The position numbers were made by a program, and so were the translations under genes. From NCBI GenBank assembly GCA_024228935.1, contig JAAESX010000210.1, positions 124,001 through 188,000 of the forward strand: a stretch of DNA of 64,000 bases, given 5' to 3'. The stretch comes from Pseudomonadota bacterium (GTDB lineage: Bacteria > Myxococcota_A > UBA796 > CAJQPC01). The notes under the pieces are model-generated. The model was not told where the DNA came from and searched no databases. It worked only from the letters and a program-made list of their open reading frames with translations. Position 1 is the stretch's first letter. Each line of letters opens with the position of its first letter. This document shows positions 59,046-64,000 of this stretch, in pieces.

Positions 59046-60077
59046 ATGCGAAACGCGTTCATCTCCGGTGTCGGTGGCCATGTGCCGCCGCGCGTCGTCA
59101 CCAACGACGATCTCGTCGCCGACTACGGGGTCGAGACGAGCGACGAGTGGATCCAGAAGCGGACCGGCATCCAGTCCCGACGCTTCGCCGAGGCCGGCGT
59201 CGGCAACGCCGACCTCGCGCTGCCAGCGGCCCAGAAGGCGATCGCGCAGGCGGGCATCAAGGCCGCCGATCTGGACATGATCGTCTACGCCACGCTGTCG
59301 CCGGATCACTGCTTCCCCGGCAGCGGCGTCCTGCTCGCCGAGAAGCTCGGGCTCTGCGAGGGCGCCGGAGCCAGCTTCACGCCCGCGATGGACATCCGGA
59401 ACCAGTGCTCGGGCTTCGTCTACGGGCTCGGCACGGCCTCGAGCATGGTGAAGAGCGGGGCCTGCGAGCACGTCCTGGTCGTCGGGAGCGAGGTCCACAG
59501 CGCCGCGCTGGACCTGTCCGGGCGAGGGCGGACCGTCAGCTCGCTGTTCGGCGACGGGGCCGGAGCCGCCGTGGTGAGCGCCACGGACGAGGATCGAGGC
59601 ATCCAGTACTGGAAGTGCGGGGCCGACGGCCGGTACGCGCATGTGCTCGCCCAGAAGATCTGGGACATCAGCAAGCGCCCGTTCATCCCCCAGGACGGTG
59701 ACGGCAACGGAATCGTCGCGCCCGAGATGATGTTCGCGAACATGGACGGCCGGACGGTCTTCCGGCACGCCGTCGAGCGGATGTGCTTCGCCGTCATCAG
59801 CGCGTGCACGGCCAGCGGGATCACGGGCGACGACGTCGACCTGTACCTGTTCCACCAGGCCAACATGCGCATCAACCAGTACGTGGCGAAGCAGCTCGGT
59901 GTGCCCGAGCACAAGCTCATCCACAACATCGATCGCTATGGCAACACCACGGCGGCGACCATCCCGCTCCTGATGGCCGAGGCGGTCGAGACGGGTCGCC
60001 TGAAGCCGGGGATGACGGTCGCTTGTGTGGCATTCGGCAGCGGGTTTACCTGGGGCTCCGCCCTCGTCCGCTGGTGA
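59046..60077 (+). CDS. fabH: 3-oxoacyl-ACP synthase III (KAS III)
   Basis: A 343-residue thiolase-fold enzyme that condenses an acyl-CoA with malonyl-ACP to start fatty-acid synthesis. The catalytic triad is Cys121 in DIRNQCSGF, His270 in LFHQANMRI and Asn300 in DRYGNTTAATIP. N-terminal ETSDEWIQKRTGIQSRR is typical of FabH. It contains an insert of about 20 residues near KIWDISKRPFIPQDGDGNG compared with E. coli FabH (317 residues). It stands apart from other fatty-acid genes and could also be a FabH-like enzyme of secondary metabolism. Confidence 0.92.
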   Translation: MRNAFISGVGGHVPPRVVTNDDLVADYGVETSDEWIQKRTGIQSRRFAEAGVGNADLALPAAQKAIAQAGIKAADLDMIVYATLSPDHCFPGSGVLLAEKLGLCEGAGASFTPAMDIRNQCSGFVYGLGTASSMVKSGACEHVLVVGSEVHSAALDLSGRGRTVSSLFGDGAGAAVVSATDEDRGIQYWKCGADGRYAHVLAQKIWDISKRPFIPQDGDGNGIVAPEMMFANMDGRTVFRHAVERMCFAVISACTASGITGDDVDLYLFHQANMRINQYVAKQLGVPEHKLIHNIDRYGNTTAATIPLLMAEAVETGRLKPGMTVACVAFGSGFTWGSALVRW

Positions 60078-60082
60078 TGGGG

Positions 60083-60088
60083 TAGCCT
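60083..60088 (+). promoter_or_regulatory. Putative -10 element (TAGCCT), leaderless spacing
   Basis: TAGCCT ends 7 nt before the ATG at 60096, in the 18-bp gap after fabH. Confidence 0.4.
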
Positions 60089-60095
60089 GGGTGAC

Positions 60096-60899
60096 ATGCT
60101 GTTCCTTCTGGCGTCCGCGGCTCTCGCCCAGGACGCGCCGACCTGCCCTGCGCCGACCTCTCTGTCCCAGCTGAAGGACGCCACCGTCCGAGGCGAAGAG
60201 AGCTTCGCGAACCTGGACATCGACGGTCTGGGCCAGGCCGCCGGCGACGCCGAGACCGCGCTTCCCTGCCTGTCCGAGGCGATCACGCCCCGCGACGCGG
60301 CCGCGTACCACCGCCTGATGGGGATGCACGCGTTCGCCACCCAGGAGCGCGAGCGGGTGAAGTACGAATTCCACGCCGCTCGGAAGCTCGAGCCCGGGTA
60401 CGAGGTGCCGCAGGCCGTGGCGCCGACCGGCCACCCGATGATCGCGGCCTACGAGGAAGCGGTCCTGGTCGACGAGGGCGCGCTCTCGCAGCCCGTCCCG
60501 CCCGAGGGTGGCTACGTCACCGTCGGCGGTGTCCGGGGTGCCGCGCGAGCGGAGCTCTCTCCGGCCATCCTGCAGGTGTTCGAGGAGGGCGACGCCCTGT
60601 CCGAGACCCTGTACCTGTCGCCGGGCGCCGAGCTGCCGATGTGGGGCCCGCTCCCCGAGCCCCTGCCGGAGCCCAAGCAGCTGCGCCGGCCGATGCTCGC
60701 CGCGACCGCGGCGACCGGCGTGGTGGCGCTCGGGCTGCAAGGCGTCGCCTGGTCTTCGAAGAACAAGTTCCTGGACACGGACACGGCAGACGCGGACCTC
60801 GAGGGCCTGTACGCGCGCAATCGCGCGACGTACTTCTCGTCGGTTGGCGTCGGGGCCGTCGCCGTCGGACTCGGAACGGTCACGCTGCTGGTCTGGTAG
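60096..60899 (+). CDS. Exported protein with two C-terminal membrane segments
   Basis: A 267-residue protein with a short signal peptide (MLFLLASAALAQDAPTC). Residues 30-130 are helical (RDAAAYHRLMGMHAFATQER, VKYEFHAARKLEPGYEVP) and resemble the periplasmic tetratricopeptide-like part of myxobacterial kinase partners. A beta domain follows, and the C terminus has two hydrophobic segments (LAATAATGVVALGLQGVAWS, SSVGVGAVAVGLGTVTLLVW). It directly precedes the kinase gene (9-bp gap). No family recognised. Confidence 0.7.
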   Translation: MLFLLASAALAQDAPTCPAPTSLSQLKDATVRGEESFANLDIDGLGQAAGDAETALPCLSEAITPRDAAAYHRLMGMHAFATQERERVKYEFHAARKLEPGYEVPQAVAPTGHPMIAAYEEAVLVDEGALSQPVPPEGGYVTVGGVRGAARAELSPAILQVFEEGDALSETLYLSPGAELPMWGPLPEPLPEPKQLRRPMLAATAATGVVALGLQGVAWSSKNKFLDTDTADADLEGLYARNRATYFSSVGVGAVAVGLGTVTLLVW

Positions 60900-60908
60900 A
60901 GGAGGGGT

Positions 60909-62732
60909 GTGAGCGACGAGAGCCCGCCACTCGCAGATGGTCGCTACCGGCTCGTCGAGATCCTCGGCGAAGGCGGCATGGCCATCGTGTACCGCGCGTA
61001 CGACGAGCGGCTGCAGGTGTATCGAGCGGTCAAGGTGCTCTCGCCCGAGCTCCAGCGACACACGCTGATCCAGGAGCGCTTCCTGAACGAGGCGCGCACG
61101 ATGGCGCGGCTCCACCACCCGAACATCGTGGGCGTGCACGACGTCGGGAGCGACGGGAATCGCAGCTACATCGTGATGGAGATGGTCCAGGGCGGCTCGC
61201 TCATGGACTACGTCGCCGAGCACGGGACCATGCACCCGCGCCTGGCCTGCGACGCGACGCTGGCCATCCTGGGCGCCCTCGGGGTCGCCCACGACGCGGG
61301 GGTCATCCACCGCGACATCAAGCCGCAGAACGTGCTGCTCTCGGCCAAGGGCAAGGCCAAGGTCACCGACTTCGGCATCGCGCACGTGGCCGACGACAGC
61401 AGCGACCGAAGCCTGACGAAGACCGGCTCGGTCATGGGCACCTGGGGCTTCATGGCGCCCGAGCAGCGCGTCTCGGCTCGGAAGGTCGACGGCCGCTCGG
61501 ACATCTACGCTGTGGGCGCCACGCTCTACACGCTGCTGACGACCGAGATGCCGGTCGATCTGTTCGCCGCCGAGATGGACGAGAGCGTCCTGGCTGGCAT
61601 CGAGCCCTTGCTGGCCGCCATCATCAAGAACGCGACGCGCTACCGCCCCTCGGATCGGTACGCCGACGTCGAGGCGATGGAGGAGGCCCTTCGCGACGTC
61701 CGGCGCGAGCTGCCCGAGGTCACGGCCGAGGTGCCGAAGCTCGGGCACGGTGCCCGGGAGCTGCGCTCGACGCCGCCGCCGGTGCAGACCAAGGAGGCCA
61801 CGTCGATGACGATGGTGCCTCCGGGCGAGTTCGTCGCCGAGCACACCAAGGCCGTCGCCGCCGCCGCGAGCGAGGGCCTGGGTGGCCTCACCGACCCCCG
61901 CGCGACCGCAGCAGCCGAGCACACGATGGCCGTGTTCGGGGACGAGGAGCCGGTCGAGGCTCCGCCTCCCCAGGTCCTGCAGCCCAGCCCACCCCCGTCG
62001 GACACGCCGTCGAGCGGGACGCTCCACGACGGCATCGAGTCGCTGCCGTCCCAGGACGACGACTGGCGGACCGTCCAGGACGTCGACTGGGACGACGAGC
62101 CCGAAGAGAAGGACAGGAAGCCGCTGATCTTCGGCGCCGTCGCGCTGCTCGCCCTGCTGGGCGGTGGCGGGTGGTTCGCCTCGCAGCAGGAGGAGGAGCC
62201 CATCGGCGAGACGCCTGTGGCCGAGGAGGTCATCGGGGATCCGGTCGAGGAGCCGAAGGTCGAGGAGCCGAAGGTCGAGGAGCCGAAGGTCGAGGAGCCG
62301 AAGGTCGAGGAGCCGGTGGAAGAGCCGGTCGAGGACCCGACCGTCGAGGATCCGGTCGAGGAGCTGGTCCCGGACCTGCCCGCGCCCGTCCGTGACCCGG
62401 TCCGCACCCCCGTCGAAGAGCCGGTCGAGGAGGTCGTCGAGCTCGTCGAAGAGCCGATCGAAGAGGTCGTCGAGGAGTTGGTCGTGGAAGAGCCTGCCGC
62501 GCCGCTGCCCGGCCGCGTCGTGGTGACGGGCGACGCGCTCAAGGTCATCCTGGTCGACAGCGCCGGCAAGTCCTGGCCGACCACAGGCTCGATCCCGGCT
62601 GGCACCTACCAGGTGAAGGCCGCCTTCGCCGATGGCATCCCCCACGTCGCGCTGAACGGGCTCGTCGTGGCGGAGGGCGCCAGCGTGACGCTCAAGTGCT
62701 ACGGCGCCTTCGGGACGTGCAAGGCCGAGTGA
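60909..62732 (+). CDS. Transmembrane Ser/Thr protein kinase
   Basis: A 607-residue Hanks-type (PknB-like) kinase. The catalytic domain covers about residues 10-270: glycine loop LGEGGMAIVYRAY, ATP lysine in YRAVKVL, Asp136 in VIHRDIKPQN, Asp154 in VTDFGIAHV and MGTWGFMAPEQ. A Pro/Ala-rich juxtamembrane region (to about residue 400) is followed by one membrane segment (PLIFGAVALLALLGGGGWFA), an acidic periplasmic stalk with repeated VEEPK units, and a beta domain like PEGA modules (VVTGDALKVILVDSAGKSWP, IPAGTYQVKAAFADG). Start GTG at 60909 after GAGGAGG. It is intact, unlike the kinase near 46 kb. Confidence 0.92.
   Translation: MSDESPPLADGRYRLVEILGEGGMAIVYRAYDERLQVYRAVKVLSPELQRHTLIQERFLNEARTMARLHHPNIVGVHDVGSDGNRSYIVMEMVQGGSLMDYVAEHGTMHPRLACDATLAILGALGVAHDAGVIHRDIKPQNVLLSAKGKAKVTDFGIAHVADDSSDRSLTKTGSVMGTWGFMAPEQRVSARKVDGRSDIYAVGATLYTLLTTEMPVDLFAAEMDESVLAGIEPLLAAIIKNATRYRPSDRYADVEAMEEALRDVRRELPEVTAEVPKLGHGARELRSTPPPVQTKEATSMTMVPPGEFVAEHTKAVAAAASEGLGGLTDPRATAAAEHTMAVFGDEEPVEAPPPQVLQPSPPPSDTPSSGTLHDGIESLPSQDDDWRTVQDVDWDDEPEEKDRKPLIFGAVALLALLGGGGWFASQQEEEPIGETPVAEEVIGDPVEEPKVEEPKVEEPKVEEPKVEEPVEEPVEDPTVEDPVEELVPDLPAPVRDPVRTPVEEPVEEVVELVEEPIEEVVEELVVEEPAAPLPGRVVVTGDALKVILVDSAGKSWPTTGSIPAGTYQVKAAFADGIPHVALNGLVVAEGASVTLKCYGAFGTCKAE
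62244..62315. repeat. Four perfect 15-bp tandem repeats plus a partial fifth
   Basis: The 15-bp unit GTCGAGGAGCCGAAG is repeated exactly four times from 62244 to 62303, followed by 12 matching bases. It encodes the VEEPK repeats in the extracytoplasmic stalk of the kinase and is a multiple of three, so copy-number change would alter stalk length but not the frame. Confidence 0.92.
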
Positions 62733-64000
62733 GGGACCGTTCCTGGGTGGGGCCGGCGCTCGAGGCGCTCGCCTGCATCGTCTGTGGGTTGCTGGTCTTC
62801 GGCTGGATCCTGCGGGAGCCGCTCGGTGCCGCGGACGTGGTGCTCGGCTTCCTGGGCGAGCGCCAGGACGTCGACGGCTCGATGTACCAGGACTGGGCGA
62901 TGGGCTTCGGCCTGGTCAACGACGTGCCGTTCAAGACCGTGCCGACCTGTGCGCTCCATGGTGGCCAGGCCGTGAACCTGCCGGCTACCGGAGCGTCGTT
63001 CTGGTGGGCGCCGCTCTATCTCTGGATGGGGGCCGGAGACGCCTGGGACCTGTCCCTGCTGTTGATGCTGACCACCAATGTGCTCCTGGGCTGGCTCGGT
63101 CTCCGAGCGGCCGGGCTCCGCGGGGGCGTGGCGGTGGCCGGCGCGCTGCTCGGGGGCGTGAGCGCCTGTGCACTGCAGGACGCCGAGCTGGGCCGCACGA
63201 CCTCGGCCGGTGTGGGGGCCGTCCTCCTGTTCGGGGGGGCGCTCTACGGAGCTCTGGAGAGCAAGCCGCGCTGGAAGGGGCTCGGGCTGTTCGGGTTCGC
63301 GCTCTTCGCCGTCGCGCTGAGCCCGCCGCTCTTCCCGCTCGCTGGGCTCCTCGGCGTCGGTGTGCTCGCCTCGGTGGGGCTGCGGACCCGACGCCTGCGG
63401 CCCGTGCTCGAGGGCGTGGCGCTGCTGGCGCTGTCCATCGTCGTCCTGCACCTCGTCGCCTCGGGCGGGCCCGGCTCGCAGATGGTCGAGGACACCTCCC
63501 GCATGATGGGCCCCATGCGGGATGAGGCGCTGCCCATCTCTGCGCTGTGGGCCTGGGACCAGCCCGCGCGGCGCGTCGCTCACGGGTGGGTGTCCGGCGT
63601 GCTGGTCGGCGCTGGCGTCGTGGGCGCGCTGCTGCGGCCGCGGATGTTGCCCGTCCTGTTCGTCGGGTTGTTCGCCTACTTCCTGGCGCTCGGGCCCGAG
63701 CCGTCGCTCTGGGCGGTCGGTGACCCGCTGTTCGAGAGTCCGGTCCGCGCGGCCTACGAGCTGGCACCCTCCGTCGCGTTCCGGATGCGGCCCTACCGGT
63801 GGGTCGTCGTCTTGCAGGCGGCGTGCACGCTGTGCGCGGTCGCCGGGATCACACGGCTACCCCGGCCCGAGCTGGTGGCGCCGGCGATCGGCGCCGTGGT
63901 CGTGGGCCATCTGCTCGTGGCCGGGCCGGTCCAGCTCGACACGATGGCGTGGCTCGAAGGCCGGGCCGAGACGTCGCTCGCGAAGGACGCCGTGGTGCTC
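62729..64000 (+). CDS. Polytopic GT-C-like membrane protein (3' end beyond window)
   Basis: Open to the window edge: 424 codons from a GTG that overlaps the kinase stop by 4 bp. About nine hydrophobic segments are visible. The first external loop has GERQDVDGSMYQDWAMGFG with acidic residues typical of GT-C loops, followed by GASFWWAPLYLWMGAGD. The later sequence AFRMRPYRWVVVLQAA resembles a loop in the protein at 3284, suggesting a paralogue. Coupling to a kinase is notable, since envelope glycosylation is a known kinase target, but no direct link is shown. Confidence 0.65.
   Translation, partial: MRDRSWVGPALEALACIVCGLLVFGWILREPLGAADVVLGFLGERQDVDGSMYQDWAMGFGLVNDVPFKTVPTCALHGGQAVNLPATGASFWWAPLYLWMGAGDAWDLSLLLMLTTNVLLGWLGLRAAGLRGGVAVAGALLGGVSACALQDAELGRTTSAGVGAVLLFGGALYGALESKPRWKGLGLFGFALFAVALSPPLFPLAGLLGVGVLASVGLRTRRLRPVLEGVALLALSIVVLHLVASGGPGSQMVEDTSRMMGPMRDEALPISALWAWDQPARRVAHGWVSGVLVGAGVVGALLRPRMLPVLFVGLFAYFLALGPEPSLWAVGDPLFESPVRAAYELAPSVAFRMRPYRWVVVLQAACTLCAVAGITRLPRPELVAPAIGAVVVGHLLVAGPVQLDTMAWLEGRAETSLAKDAVVL

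Noticed and set aside
58887..62645. A 1252-codon minus-strand open frame spanning fabH and the kinase
   Set aside because: It spans three well-supported + strand genes and shows only low-complexity repeats derived from the kinase stalk.

Overview
The window is 64 kb of very GC-rich bacterial DNA, densely packed with genes on both strands. No rRNA, tRNA, CRISPR array or complete insertion sequence was recognised. The content points to a Gram-negative, outer-membrane-bearing bacterium with a myxobacterial style: many lipoproteins with Asp/Thr/Gly-rich tails, Hanks-type Ser/Thr kinases, TPR/CHAT and CHASE2 proteins, annexin repeats, TSP3/VWA lipoproteins and a multihaem cytochrome. An uncultured Myxococcota lineage is the most natural reading, but this is inferred from gene style and not from a marker gene.

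Layout. 0-6 kb: homocysteine S-methyltransferase and four polytopic GT-C-like membrane proteins (a fifth runs off the right edge). 6-7.3 kb: two short exported proteins, both broken at simple-sequence tracts. 7.3-14.1 kb: frataxin, 2-oxoglutarate dehydrogenase E1/E2 (sucAB), a ThiH-like radical SAM enzyme and a flavin-halogenase-like oxidoreductase. 14.2-18.9 kb: a 1173-residue annexin-repeat/calpain-protease fusion with two coupled downstream genes. 18.9-24.9 kb: exported propeller-like protein, ATP-grasp enzyme, a haloalkane dehalogenase with an in-frame amber codon, an LRR protein and a calcineurin-type phosphoesterase lipoprotein. 25-32.1 kb: five + strand genes, each overlapping the next by 4 bp (FecR-like, CHASE2, CsgG/FlgO-like, TPR-CHAT protease, rhomboid). 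32.1-41.2 kb: PDZ protein, purB, degenerate FAD monooxygenase, FGE-like lipoprotein, M18 aminopeptidase, TetR regulator, response regulator. 41.2-46.7 kb: three membrane proteins of unknown role and a kinase/ATPase/TPR regulator broken by three lesions. 46.7-50.7 kb: gamma-glutamylcyclotransferase, M20 peptidase, TSP3/VWA lipoprotein. 50.8-55.6 kb: an operon of four small or mid-sized lipoproteins around an undecahaem lipoprotein cytochrome. 55.7-62.7 kb: clpA-clpS, nth, fabH, a TPR-less exported protein and an intact Ser/Thr kinase.

How genes work together. sucAB form two thirds of the 2-oxoglutarate dehydrogenase complex; clpSA form the N-degron adaptor and unfoldase. The two most interesting assemblies are the annexin-calpain locus, which looks like an exported effector, and the FecR/CHASE2/CsgG/CHAT/rhomboid operon, which looks like an envelope sensor coupled to two proteases.

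General habits of the genome. 4-bp ATGA/GTGA/TTGA start-stop overlaps are the rule within operons. Convergent genes often overlap at their 3' ends. A TAnnnT hexamer recurs either 6-7 nt or 22 nt before start codons, suggesting many leaderless messages. Many exported proteins have extremely short signal peptides with no basic n-region. Several genes carry frameshifts at G/C tracts; these could be sequencing error, decay or phase variation, and the sequence alone cannot decide.
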